From Burkholderia ambifaria (lineage in GTDB: Bacteria; Pseudomonadota; Gammaproteobacteria; Burkholderiales; Burkholderiaceae), in assembly GCF_001443045.1 (NCBI RefSeq), contig NZ_LKPJ01000015.1:135916-199915 (forward strand): 64,000 nucleotides of DNA, read 5' to 3'. Positions 15,533 through 24,482 of this stretch are shown here, piece by piece; position 1 is the first letter of the stretch, and every line of letters begins with the position of its first letter. The position numbers were made by a program, and so were the translations under genes. The notes under the pieces are model-generated. The model had not been told where the DNA came from. It did not search any database and worked only from the letters and a program-made list of their open reading frames with translations.

Positions 15533-17116
15533 TCAATGTCCGAACGAAGCCGCACCGCGCTTCGGCCGCGTCAGCCACATCATCGCGGCGAGCACGAGGC
15601 AGGTCATGCTCGCCATCCAGAACATGTCGCCCGTCGCCATCATGTACGCCTGCTGCATCACGACCTGGTGCAGCGTGGATAGCTCGCGCACGCCGTCCAC
15701 GCCCATCGCGTTCAGCGTGTGCACGAAGCGCTGCGTGTTCGCCGATGCGTGCGTGACCGATTGCGACACGACGTCGTAGTGATAGGTCGCCCGGTTGTCC
15801 CACAGCGTCACGCTCATCGCGGTGCCGAATGCGGCGGACAACGTGCGCAGGAAGTTCGACAGGCTCGACGCGGCCGCGAGCCGGTCGTCCGGAATGCGCG
15901 ACAGCGTCGCGGCCGTCAGAGGAATGAAGAAGCACGGCAGCCCGATCCCCTGGATCAGCCCTGGCGTGGCGATCTGCGCGAACGTCATCTTCAGCGTGAA
16001 ATGCGCGTCCCACGCGAGCACGGCCGCGAACACGAGGAAGCCGAACGTCGCGAGCACGCGCGCGTCGAAGCGATGCGCGTGCAGGCCGACGAGAATCGAG
16101 AACACGAGCGCGAGCACGCCGAGCGATGCGGTGGCGAGGCCCGCGTGAAACGCGTTGTAGCCCATCACCGCCTGCATCCACAGCGGGAACACGACACCCA
16201 CCACCGAGAAGCTCATCATCCCGAGCGAGATGATCAGCACGCAGAACGAGAACGTGCGGTCGCGAAACAGGCTCAGGTCGACGACGGGATGCGCCTCGCC
16301 CGCCTCCCAGATCAGCAGCGACACGATCGCGAGCCCCGCGACCACCGCGAGCGTGACGATCAGCGGCGAATCGAACCAGCCCTTGTCGTGGCCAAGGTCG
16401 AGCATCGCCTGCAGCGAGCCGACGCCGATCACGAGCAGCACGATGCCGGGCACGTCGATCGGGCCGGCCGCGCCGCGCTGCGCGTCGGGCCGCAGCATCA
16501 TGGTGCACACCGCGAACGAGAACAGCCCGATCGGCAGGTTGATCAGGAAGATCCACGGCCACGAGAAGCTGTCGACGATCCAGCCACCGACCACCGGCCC
16601 GAAGATCGGCGCGAGCAGCACCGTCATCGCCCACAGCGCGAGCGCGACGGTGCGCTTGTCCGACGGGAACGTGCGCAGCAGGATCGTCTGCGACAGCGGC
16701 ACCATCGGCCCCGAGCACAGCCCCTGCAGCGCGCGGCAGACCACCAGCACGTGCAGGTCGCGTGCGAGCCCGCACAGCAGCGACGTCAGCGTAAACAGCA
16801 GCACCGCGCCGACGAACAGCCGCAGCTCGCCGACGCGCCGCGCGAGCCAGCCGGTCAGCGGCACCGCGATCGCGGCCGCGACCGAATACGAGCTGATCAC
16901 CCATGTGCCCTGGCTGTTCGAGACGCCGAGACTGCCGGAAATCGCCGGCACCGCGACGTTCGTCACGGTCGAGTCGAGCACTTCGATGAAGGTCGCGAGC
17001 GACAGCGCGAACGTCAGGAGCGCGAGCCGCGCGCCGCGCACCGGTGGTGCAGCAGGGGCGGGTTCGCGCGCATCGAAGGCGGCGGGCGTGTCCTGAAGCG
17101 ACGATGCCGTGCTCAT
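15533..17116 (-). CDS. DHA2-family (EmrB/QacA) MFS transporter of the rhl operon
   Basis: The product has 527 residues with about 14 predicted membrane helices. Landmarks are the TM1 DSTVTNVAVPAISGSLG, the WVISSYSVAAAIAVPLTGWL segment of TM2, and the antiporter motif C in TM5 (LLAPIFGPVVGGWI). Its start overlaps the rhlB stop as ATGA. With the HlyD-type adaptor and NodT-type channel at the 3' end of the operon it forms a plausible tripartite EmrAB-TolC-like exporter. Location between rhlB and rhlC is the known Burkholderia arrangement, which suggests rhamnolipid export; direct substrate evidence is not in the sequence. Confidence 0.92.
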   Translation of the reverse strand: MSTASSLQDTPAAFDAREPAPAAPPVRGARLALLTFALSLATFIEVLDSTVTNVAVPAISGSLGVSNSQGTWVISSYSVAAAIAVPLTGWLARRVGELRLFVGAVLLFTLTSLLCGLARDLHVLVVCRALQGLCSGPMVPLSQTILLRTFPSDKRTVALALWAMTVLLAPIFGPVVGGWIVDSFSWPWIFLINLPIGLFSFAVCTMMLRPDAQRGAAGPIDVPGIVLLVIGVGSLQAMLDLGHDKGWFDSPLIVTLAVVAGLAIVSLLIWEAGEAHPVVDLSLFRDRTFSFCVLIISLGMMSFSVVGVVFPLWMQAVMGYNAFHAGLATASLGVLALVFSILVGLHAHRFDARVLATFGFLVFAAVLAWDAHFTLKMTFAQIATPGLIQGIGLPCFFIPLTAATLSRIPDDRLAAASSLSNFLRTLSAAFGTAMSVTLWDNRATYHYDVVSQSVTHASANTQRFVHTLNAMGVDGVRELSTLHQVVMQQAYMMATGDMFWMASMTCLVLAAMMWLTRPKRGAASFGH

Positions 17117-18396
17117 GCGCCCGCCATCGCAACGGCGGCCGGCGCGATCGCGCGTCCGTGTTTCGGTACAAAGCGCTCGATGAAATCGGCAGCCGTCTCG
17201 CAACCGTCCGGTGCGGCGTTGATCAGCGCACGCGCGCGCTCCGCATAAACGGCGAATTCGGGCTCGCTCAGCACGCGCATGAGCGCCGCGCCGAGACGCG
17301 CGCCGTCGACCGGACCGTCGACGCGTACGCCGGCACCGTTCGCCGCGACACGCTGCGCATTGTCGAACTGATCGTGCGCGAACGGCGTCACCACCTGCGG
17401 AATGCCGGCCTCGAACGCGAGCGCCGCGGTGCCGATCCCGCCGTGATGCACGAGCGCGCGGCAACGCGGCAGCAGCGTGCGCATCGGCACGAAGCGGCGC
17501 ACAAGCAAGCGGTCGCCGGCCGGTGCCGTATCGTGCTGGCTCAGCAGGATGCCGCGCGCGCCGGTGGCACGCAGCGCGTCCTCGACCGCGCGCGCATACG
17601 CAGCGTGATCGACGCGCGTCGACCCGGCCGTGAACACCACGGGCGGCTCGCCGGCCGCGAGAAACGCGTCGAGCGCGGGATCGTCGTCGGGCGTCGCGAC
17701 GTCGTTGAACAGCGGAAAACCGCTTTGCAGAAGACGGGCCGGCCAGTCGCGCTGCGCCGGCGCGAACCAGTCGGGAAACAGGCACAGCACACCGTCGGTC
17801 GAATGCAGCCAGCGGCCCAGCACGCGCTGCGCGGGTGCGAGCCCGAGGTCGCGGCGCACCGCATTGAGCGCCGGTCCGCACACGCGGTCGAGCACCTGCC
17901 GCTCGATCAGCGTCATCAGTGCCGTCTTCACCGGCAGCGGCCAGCGCGCGGGAATCGTCAGGCGCGGATGCGTCGGCGGCACGTGCGCGGACAGCAGCGT
18001 CGACGGCGACACCTGCACCGACACGTACGGCGTGCCGTGCAGCTCCTGCATGAAGCGCGCGGAAAACGCCCACAGCGTGCCGACCAGCACGGTGTCGCGC
18101 TCGGTCAGCGCGCGCAGCGCGTCGTAATGCGGGCGCAGCACGGGCGCGATCACCTGCCACAGCGTGCGGAACGACGTGCGCGAATCCCACAGTGCCGGGT
18201 TCGCCATCGCGGCCTCGTACTCGGCCGCGGTACCGACCGGGACGAACGTGAAACCGCAGCGGCGCGCGGCCGCCTCGAACGGCGGATGCGTGCAGAACAC
18301 GACGTTGTGGCCGCGCATCGCGAGCGCGCGCGCGACGCCGAGCAGCGGATGCACATCGCCCGCCGAGCCGATTGCGGTCACGATCACCTTCGCCAT
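17113..18396 (-). CDS. rhlB: Rhamnosyltransferase 1 catalytic subunit (RhlB)
   Basis: The product has 427 residues and couples dTDP-L-rhamnose to 3-(3-hydroxyalkanoyloxy)alkanoic acid, giving mono-rhamnolipid. It is a GT-B enzyme of the UGT-like type: the N-terminal IVTAIGSAGDVHPLLGVARAL loop and the C-terminal nucleotide-sugar motif LVHHGGIGTAALAFEAGIPQ are diagnostic, followed by PFAHDQFDNAQRV. It starts 17 bp after the methyltransferase-like gene and ends ATGA-coupled with the transporter gene. Length and motifs match Burkholderia and Pseudomonas RhlB. Confidence 0.95.
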   Translation of the reverse strand: MAKVIVTAIGSAGDVHPLLGVARALAMRGHNVVFCTHPPFEAAARRCGFTFVPVGTAAEYEAAMANPALWDSRTSFRTLWQVIAPVLRPHYDALRALTERDTVLVGTLWAFSARFMQELHGTPYVSVQVSPSTLLSAHVPPTHPRLTIPARWPLPVKTALMTLIERQVLDRVCGPALNAVRRDLGLAPAQRVLGRWLHSTDGVLCLFPDWFAPAQRDWPARLLQSGFPLFNDVATPDDDPALDAFLAAGEPPVVFTAGSTRVDHAAYARAVEDALRATGARGILLSQHDTAPAGDRLLVRRFVPMRTLLPRCRALVHHGGIGTAALAFEAGIPQVVTPFAHDQFDNAQRVAANGAGVRVDGPVDGARLGAALMRVLSEPEFAVYAERARALINAAPDGCETAADFIERFVPKHGRAIAPAAVAMAGA

Positions 18397-18413
18397 CGCG
18401 CGCCTCGCCGGGA

Positions 18414-18983
18414 TCAGTAGAAGCCGGGGATCAGCGCCGCGACCTCGCGGCGGTACTGCGCGTACGCCGGCCCGAAATAGCCGGTCAACCAGCTTTCCTC
18501 GACGCGCACCTTGTACGCGAGCGACGCGAACACGAGCGCGACGCCGAGCGCGCCGCGCCACTCGCCGCCGATCAGCGCGGCGCCGACCAGCGCGATCAGG
18601 CAGCCGGTATAGATCGGATGACGCACGAGGCCATACGGCCCGGTGCGAACGAGCTCGTGGTTTTCCTTCAGCGTGACCGACACGCTCCAGTTCGTGCCGA
18701 GATGCAGGCGCGCCCACGCCGAAAACAGCAGCCCCGCGACGAGCACCGCGAGCCCGCATTGCGCCTGCAGGTCGAAGCGCTGCCAGTCGGGCACGAGCGC
18801 GCGCAGCGTCAGGTCGGGCAGGATGATCAGTGCGCCGCCGACGATCAGCGGAATCGACTGCAGCGTGCGCGAGCGCGACGCCTCCTTGCGCACGGTCGTC
18901 TTCACGGCCTGCGACGTCACGATCCAGTAGGCGAGCCACGCGGCCCACGGAACGACGATGGCGATGGTCTGAACGATATTCAC
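18414..18983 (-). CDS. ICMT/PEMT-family membrane methyltransferase inside the rhl operon
   Basis: The product has 189 residues from a GTG start with GAGGCAGG upstream. Four or five membrane helices are expected. The C-terminal half has the isoprenylcysteine carboxyl methyltransferase signature: RTGPYGLVRHPIYTGCLI, then RVEESWLTGYFGPAYAQYRREV, a pattern that binds S-adenosylmethionine at the membrane. It sits between rhlA and rhlB, 67 bp after rhlA and 17 bp before rhlB, on the same strand. P. aeruginosa rhlAB has nothing between these genes. Bacteria do not make prenylated Cys of this sort, so the substrate is unknown; methylation of a rhamnolipid precursor or of another small lipid acid is one possibility. 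Confidence 0.8.
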   Translation of the reverse strand: MNIVQTIAIVVPWAAWLAYWIVTSQAVKTTVRKEASRSRTLQSIPLIVGGALIILPDLTLRALVPDWQRFDLQAQCGLAVLVAGLLFSAWARLHLGTNWSVSVTLKENHELVRTGPYGLVRHPIYTGCLIALVGAALIGGEWRGALGVALVFASLAYKVRVEESWLTGYFGPAYAQYRREVAALIPGFY

Positions 18984-19050
18984 GGCTGGCCTGCCTCGTA
19001 TGGATGAGAATTCGGATGCGCCCGGTGTGCCCGGTGCGCGACGTGCTGCG

Positions 19051-19953
19051 TCACGACGACATGGCCGGCATCGGCGCGGACACGCATGCGTGCGCGGCGC
19101 CGAGCGCGATGCCCGCGGCAACGGGCGGCGCGTCGCAGAAGAAGTCGAGCAGCGCCGCACGCGTGGTCTCGCGCTGCGCGCGGCCTTCGATGTCGAGGAA
19201 ATGGCCGGCATCGGGAATCGTCGCGAAGCGCGCGCGCGGCACGTGCGCGGCGAGCTGGCGAACGTCGGCCGGCGTCGTGTATTCATCGCGCTCGCCGTTC
19301 AGGAACAGCAGCTCGCAGCCGATGTTCGAGAACTCGCTCAGGTAGCGCGCCGGCTGCAGCGACAGGATCTGGTCGACGTGGAACGCGACCTGGTCCTGCT
19401 CGTCGCGCGGCAGGCGCGTCAGGTAGCGATAGTTGTACAGCTTCATGATGCGCGGCAGGTAGCGGCCGACCGTGTCGTTCAGCAGTTGCGCGGCCTTCAG
19501 GTTCTCGCCGGCCGCGATGTGGTCGCGGGCGCGCGTCACGTAGTCGACCATCGCGTCGTTCAGGAACGGCGAGAACGAGCAGATCGCCGCGCGCCGCACG
19601 CTCGGGCAGCCGCGTGCGAGCGCGAACAGCGACGCGACGCCGCCCCACGACACCGACACGAGGAACGCCGGCGCGAAGCGCTCGACCAGATGCTGGAGGA
19701 TCGCGGCCTCGTCGTCCTTGGTCAGGATGAAGCAGCCGGGGTTGTGCTGGCGCGACTGCCCGGCATACGGCAGGTCGAAGCAGATCGTGTTCATCCGCTC
19801 GCCGAGATACTGGACGGTCTGCCCGAACGAGGCGGTCGTCGCGAGCGCGCCGTTGACGAGCATCGCCGTGTCGAACGACGGATCGAACACGTTCCGTTCG
19901 ACGTAGACCTTCAGACCATTCGGTAGCGGGACCACGTGTTTTTCGGTCGGCAT
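19051..19953 (-). CDS. rhlA: 3-(3-hydroxyalkanoyloxy)alkanoate synthase (RhlA)
   Basis: The product has 300 residues and joins two 3-hydroxyacyl-ACP units into the lipid moiety of rhamnolipids. It is an alpha/beta-hydrolase fold: nucleophile elbow SVSWGGVAS, acid region LFLNGERDEYTTP and catalytic His in IPDAGHFLDIEG. The N-terminus (VVPLPNGLKVYVERNVFDPSFDT) matches RhlA. The ATG has CCGGAGAACGACG before it. It is the first gene of the operon rhlA-ICMT-rhlB-pump-rhlC-channel-adaptor. About 700 bp of AT-rich DNA precede it; no clear lux-box dyad was seen. Confidence 0.95.
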   Translation of the reverse strand: MPTEKHVVPLPNGLKVYVERNVFDPSFDTAMLVNGALATTASFGQTVQYLGERMNTICFDLPYAGQSRQHNPGCFILTKDDEAAILQHLVERFAPAFLVSVSWGGVASLFALARGCPSVRRAAICSFSPFLNDAMVDYVTRARDHIAAGENLKAAQLLNDTVGRYLPRIMKLYNYRYLTRLPRDEQDQVAFHVDQILSLQPARYLSEFSNIGCELLFLNGERDEYTTPADVRQLAAHVPRARFATIPDAGHFLDIEGRAQRETTRAALLDFFCDAPPVAAGIALGAAHACVSAPMPAMSS

Positions 19954-20672
19954 CGTCGTTCTCCGGTGGATGCGGCGTCTCGGCGTCGCGGCATGCTGCA
20001 GGTGCGCAATGGCGTGCGCCGGCCATGCCGCGGTCGTTGGCCGCGCCCATTGCCGACGCACCGCGGCAAATTCCCGCGGCGCCGATTCATTCCTCGTAAT
20101 GCGGCGCCATACTAATACGGGCAATATTACTTACTCAAGCCATTCCAACGATCCCCTCTACTCCACCTGGAAATACACTGGATTCAAATTTTTTCTGCAT
20201 TTTTTGTGGTAGGCGGAATCGGATGCAAGGTGATTGCAATCGTTTGCGAGCAAGCCACAAAACACGCTAATACGCACACAATTCAGTTTTAATTCATATA
20301 GATAACAAGTTTCAATCGCCCGATTGAAACGAATTCCCGGAATTCGCCGATCTCGATGACCGGCATTCAAATTTCAGGATCTCCGAAATTCTCACATAGC
20401 TCGACATTCTTTCGACGCGTAATAAATCCAATCCGAAAACTTTCTCAACCATTGGATCGCATTTTCCGAAACCGTTTTAAACAAACTTCAAATTATTTAA
20501 CATCCTTTCAATTCGTTTTTCCGCATCCGCACAATCGCGGCGGCCCCATCGTTACCGTCTGCCGGCACCTCATTCACCGTCGGACCCCGATTTTTTGTTG
20601 ATTGAACGATCAATAAAAAACCGCTAAGCTCTCGACTTCCATGAACGGCCCGTCCGGGCGAAGGAGTTCGCG
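19954..20672. promoter_or_regulatory. AT-rich divergent region between rhlA and betI
   Basis: This 719-bp gap is strikingly AT-rich from about 20100 to 20620 compared with everything around it. It contains no credible gene. It must hold the rhlA promoter (minus) and the bet promoter (plus). A BetI-like operator lies at its betI end. I looked for a LuxR-type 18-20-bp dyad and did not find a convincing one. Confidence 0.6.
20598..20617. promoter_or_regulatory. BetI operator upstream of betI
   Basis: TTGATTGAACGATCAATAAA is a near-perfect dyad around ATTGAACGATCAAT. It agrees with the TTGAACGTTCAA core known for BetI sites in proteobacteria. It ends 55 bp before the betI start, suited to autoregulated repression relieved by choline. 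Confidence 0.75.
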
Positions 20673-21257
20673 ATGCCGAAAGTCGGAATGCGGGAGATTC
20701 GCCGCGCACAGTTGATCGACGCCACGCTGCGCTCGATCGACGAAGCCGGCCTGCCCGGCACGACGCTCGCATCGGTCGCGCAGCGCGCGAACATCTCGAC
20801 GGGCATCGTCAGCCACTACTTCGGCGACAAGGACGGCCTGCTCGAAGCCACGATGCGGCACGTGCTGCGCGATCTGTGGGCGGCCACCACGCAACGCCGC
20901 GTCGCCGCACGCAAGGACCCGCGTTCGAGGCTGCGCGCGATCGTCGCCGCGAACTTCGACGACACGCAGGTCAGCGCGCCCGTGATGAAGACCTGGCTCG
21001 CGTTCTGGTCGCAGAGCATGCACGACCCGATGCTCAAGCGCCTGCAGCACGTCAACACGCGGCGCCTTCACTCGAACCTGTGCGCGGAATTCGCGAAGCG
21101 CTTGCCGCGCGCGAAGGCACGCACAGCGGCCAGCGGCCTCGCCGCGCTGATCGACGGCCTGTGGCTGCGCGGCGCGCTCGCCGGCGGCCCGATCGACACC
21201 CGGGCTGCATCGAAGCTCGCCCACGATTACATCGACCTGCTGCTCGCGTCCGACTGA
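20673..21257 (+). CDS. betI: Choline-responsive TetR-family repressor BetI
   Basis: The product has 194 residues. The N-terminal TetR HTH (RRAQLIDATLRSIDEAGLPGTTLASVA, then ISTGIVSHYFGDKDGLLEATMRHV) has the BetI-specific 'GIVSHYFGDKDGL' helix, and the C-terminal ligand domain is BetI-like (FWSQSMHDPMLKRLQHVNTRRLHSNL). It represses the bet genes until choline is present. AGGAG ribosome-binding site seven bases from the ATG. It is the first gene of betIBA, 32 bp before betB, with a BetI-type operator just upstream. Confidence 0.96.
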   Translation: MPKVGMREIRRAQLIDATLRSIDEAGLPGTTLASVAQRANISTGIVSHYFGDKDGLLEATMRHVLRDLWAATTQRRVAARKDPRSRLRAIVAANFDDTQVSAPVMKTWLAFWSQSMHDPMLKRLQHVNTRRLHSNLCAEFAKRLPRAKARTAASGLAALIDGLWLRGALAGGPIDTRAASKLAHDYIDLLLASD

Positions 21258-21289
21258 CGCGTCACGCAGTCGCCAACCAGGAGATCCTC

Positions 21290-22759
21290 ATGTCCGTATA
21301 CGGTTTGCAGCGCCTCTACATCGGCGGCGGTTACGTCGACGCCACCAGCGGCAAGACTTTCGACACCTTCGATCCCGCCACCGGCGAACTGCTCGCGCAG
21401 GTGCAGCAGGCGAGCGCGGCCGACGTCGACCGCGCGGTCGCGTCGGCACGGGAAGGTCAGCGCGAATGGGCCGCGATGACCGCGATGCAGCGCTCGCGGA
21501 TCCTGCGCCGCGCGGTCGACCTGCTGCGCGAACGCAACGACGAACTCGCGGCCATCGAGACGCGCGACACCGGCAAGCCGATCGGCGAAACGCTCGCGGT
21601 CGACATCGTCACCGGCGCGGACGTGATCGAGTACTACGCGGGCCTGGCGACCGCGATCGAGGGGCTGCAGGTGCCGCTGCGCGCCGAGTCGTTCGTCTAC
21701 ACGCGCCGCGAACCGCTCGGCGTGTGCGCGGGCATCGGCGCATGGAACTACCCGATCCAGATCGCATGCTGGAAGACGGCGCCCGCGCTCGCGGCCGGCA
21801 ACGCAATGGTGTTCAAGCCGAGCGAAGTCACGCCGCTCACCGCGCTGAAGCTCGCGGAAATCTATACGGAAGCCGGTGTACCGGCCGGCGTGTTCAACGT
21901 CGTGCAGGGCGACGGCTCAGTCGGCGCGCTGCTCACCGGTCACCCGGACATCGCGAAGGTGTCGTTCACCGGCGGCGTCGAGACCGGCAAGAAGGTGATG
22001 TCGCTCGCCGGCGCATCGTCGCTGAAGGAAGTGACGATGGAGCTCGGCGGCAAGTCGCCGCTGATCGTGTTCGAGGATGCCGATCTCGACCGCGCGGCCG
22101 ACATCGCGGTGACCGCCAACTTCTTCAGCTCGGGCCAGGTCTGCACGAACGGCACGCGCGTGTTCGTGCACCGCTCGGTCAAGGACGCGTTCACGCAGAA
22201 GGTGCTCGAACGCGTGAAGCGGATTCGCGTGGGCAAGCCGACCGATGCCGACACCAACTTCGGCCCGCTCGTGTCGGCCGCGCAGCTCGACAAGGTGCTC
22301 GGCTTCATCGAGAGCGGCAAGGCCGAAGGCGCGAAGCTGCTCGCGGGCGGCACGCGCCTGACCGACGGCCACTTCGGCAGCGGCCAGTACGTCACGCCGA
22401 CCGTGTTCGGCGACTGCCGCGACGACATGAAGATCGTGCGCGAAGAGATTTTCGGGCCGGTGATGAGCATCCTCGATTTCGAATCGGACGACGAAGTGAT
22501 TGCTCGCGCAAACGATACGCACTACGGCCTCGCGGCCGGCGTCGTGACCGAGAACCTGTCGCGCGCGCACCGCACGATCCACCGCCTCGAAGCCGGCATC
22601 TGCTGGATCAACACGTGGGGCGAATCGCCGGCCGAAATGCCGGTTGGCGGATACAAGCAATCCGGCGTCGGGCGCGAGAACGGCATCACGACGCTCGAAC
22701 ACTACACTCGAATCAAGTCGGTACAGGTCGAGCTCGGCCGCTACAACCCGGTGTTTTGA
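21290..22759 (+). CDS. betB: Betaine aldehyde dehydrogenase
   Basis: The product has 489 residues, the normal length. It oxidises betaine aldehyde to glycine betaine with NAD(P). Landmarks: the IGAWNYPIQIACWKTAPALA segment, coenzyme-binding FTGGVETGKKVM, catalytic Glu in TMELGGKSPL and catalytic Cys in SSGQVCTNGTRVFV, then the C-terminal ESPAEMPVGGYKQSG that is typical of BetB. AGGAGATCCTC precedes the ATG. It lies between betI and betA with short gaps (32 and 22 bp), hence one transcript. Confidence 0.97.
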   Translation: MSVYGLQRLYIGGGYVDATSGKTFDTFDPATGELLAQVQQASAADVDRAVASAREGQREWAAMTAMQRSRILRRAVDLLRERNDELAAIETRDTGKPIGETLAVDIVTGADVIEYYAGLATAIEGLQVPLRAESFVYTRREPLGVCAGIGAWNYPIQIACWKTAPALAAGNAMVFKPSEVTPLTALKLAEIYTEAGVPAGVFNVVQGDGSVGALLTGHPDIAKVSFTGGVETGKKVMSLAGASSLKEVTMELGGKSPLIVFEDADLDRAADIAVTANFFSSGQVCTNGTRVFVHRSVKDAFTQKVLERVKRIRVGKPTDADTNFGPLVSAAQLDKVLGFIESGKAEGAKLLAGGTRLTDGHFGSGQYVTPTVFGDCRDDMKIVREEIFGPVMSILDFESDDEVIARANDTHYGLAAGVVTENLSRAHRTIHRLEAGICWINTWGESPAEMPVGGYKQSGVGRENGITTLEHYTRIKSVQVELGRYNPVF

Positions 22760-22781
22760 GAACGATAGGAGATACCCTGTC

Positions 22782-24482
22782 ATGACGACACGCGAATACG
22801 ACTACATCATCTGCGGCGCCGGTTCCGCGGGCAACGTGCTCGCGACGCGCCTGACGGAAGATCCGAATGTCACGGTGCTGCTGCTCGAAGCCGGCGGCCC
22901 CGACTACCGCTTCGACTTCCGTACGCAGATGCCGGCGGCACTCGCCTATCCGCTGCAGGGCCGTCGCTACAACTGGGCCTACGAGACCGACCCCGAACCG
23001 CACATGGACAACCGCCGGATGGAATGCGGCCGCGGCAAGGGGCTCGGCGGCTCGTCGCTGATCAACGGGATGTGCTACATCCGCGGCAATGCGCTCGACT
23101 ACGATAACTGGTCGACGCACAAGGGCCTCGAGAACTGGACGTATCTCGACTGCCTGCCGTACTTCAAGAAGGCCGAGACGCGCGACGTCGGCCCGAACGA
23201 CTATCACGGCGGCGACGGCCCCGTGTCGGTCACGACCAGCAAGCCGGGCGTGAATCCGCTGTTCGAGGCGATGGTCGACGCAGGCGTGCAGGCCGGCTAT
23301 CCGCGCACCGACGACCTGAACGGCTATCAGCAGGAAGGCTTCGGCCCGATGGACCGCACCGTCACGCCGAAGGGCCGCCGAGCCAGCACCGCGCGCGGCT
23401 ACCTCGACCAGGCGAAGGTGCGGCCGAACCTCGAGATCGTCACGCACGCGCTGGCCGACCGCATCCTGTTCGACGGCAAGCGCGCATCGGGCGTCACGTA
23501 CCTGCGCGGCAGCGAGCGCGCGAGCGCGCATGCGCGCCGCGAAGTGCTCGTGTGCAGCGGCGCGATCGCATCGCCGCAACTGCTGCAGCGCTCGGGCGTC
23601 GGCCCCGGTGCGTGGCTGAAGGCGCTCGACATCCCGGTCGTGCTCGACCTGCCCGGCGTCGGCCAGAACCTGCAGGATCACCTGGAGATGTACATCCAGT
23701 ACGAGTGCAAGGAGCCGGTGTCGCTGTATCCCGCGCTCAAGTGGTGGAACCAGCCGAAAATCGGCCTCGAATGGATGCTGAACGGCACCGGCCTCGGCGC
23801 GACCAACCACTTCGAGGCGGGCGGCTTCATCCGCACGCGCGACGACGATCTGTGGCCGAACATCCAGTATCACTTCCTGCCCGTTGCGATCAACTACAAC
23901 GGCTCGAACGCGATCGAGATGCATGGCTTCCAGGCGCACGTCGGGTCGATGCGTTCACCGAGCCGCGGCCGCGTGAAGCTGCGCTCGCGCGATCCGAACG
24001 ATCATCCGAGCATCCTGTTCAACTACATGGCCGAAGCGCTCGACTGGCGCGAGTTCCGCGACGCGATCCGCGCGACGCGCGAGATCATGCGGCAGCCCGC
24101 GCTCGACCGCTATCGCGGCCGCGAGCTGAACCCGGGCGCCGACTGCAAGAGCGACAAGGAGCTCGACGCATTCGTGCGAGCCCGTGCGGAAACCGCGTTC
24201 CATCCGTCGTGCTCGTGCAAGATGGGCTATGACGACATGGCCGTGGTCGACGAAGAAGGTCGGGTGCACGGGCTGGAAGGGCTGCGCGTCGTCGATGCGT
24301 CGATCATGCCGATCATCACGACCGGCAACCTGAACGCGCCGACGATCATGATCGCGGAGAAGATCGCGGACAAGATCCGTGGCCGCAAGCCGCTTGCGCG
24401 CGTGGACGTGCCTTACTTCGTCGCGAACGGGGCGATGGCGCGGAATATCGCGAAGGCGGTGCGGCGGCCGGAGACGGTGTAA
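22782..24482 (+). CDS. betA: Choline dehydrogenase
   Basis: The product has 566 residues. It is a membrane-associated GMC-family flavoprotein that oxidises choline to betaine aldehyde and onward. The FAD Rossmann motif DYIICGAGSAGNVLATRLTE is at the N-terminus, GMC signature 1 is GRGKGLGGSSLINGMCYIRG, and the active-site region AETAFHPSCSCKMG and the C-terminal NLNAPTIMIAEKIAD are present. It is the last gene of betIBA and is followed by a strong terminator. Confidence 0.97.
   Translation: MTTREYDYIICGAGSAGNVLATRLTEDPNVTVLLLEAGGPDYRFDFRTQMPAALAYPLQGRRYNWAYETDPEPHMDNRRMECGRGKGLGGSSLINGMCYIRGNALDYDNWSTHKGLENWTYLDCLPYFKKAETRDVGPNDYHGGDGPVSVTTSKPGVNPLFEAMVDAGVQAGYPRTDDLNGYQQEGFGPMDRTVTPKGRRASTARGYLDQAKVRPNLEIVTHALADRILFDGKRASGVTYLRGSERASAHARREVLVCSGAIASPQLLQRSGVGPGAWLKALDIPVVLDLPGVGQNLQDHLEMYIQYECKEPVSLYPALKWWNQPKIGLEWMLNGTGLGATNHFEAGGFIRTRDDDLWPNIQYHFLPVAINYNGSNAIEMHGFQAHVGSMRSPSRGRVKLRSRDPNDHPSILFNYMAEALDWREFRDAIRATREIMRQPALDRYRGRELNPGADCKSDKELDAFVRARAETAFHPSCSCKMGYDDMAVVDEEGRVHGLEGLRVVDASIMPIITTGNLNAPTIMIAEKIADKIRGRKPLARVDVPYFVANGAMARNIAKAVRRPETV

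Noticed and set aside
19954..20672. Search for a LuxR/CepR-type lux box upstream of rhlA
   Set aside because: No 18-20-bp dyad of the expected CTG...CAG form was found by eye; quorum control of the operon is not supported by what I can see here.
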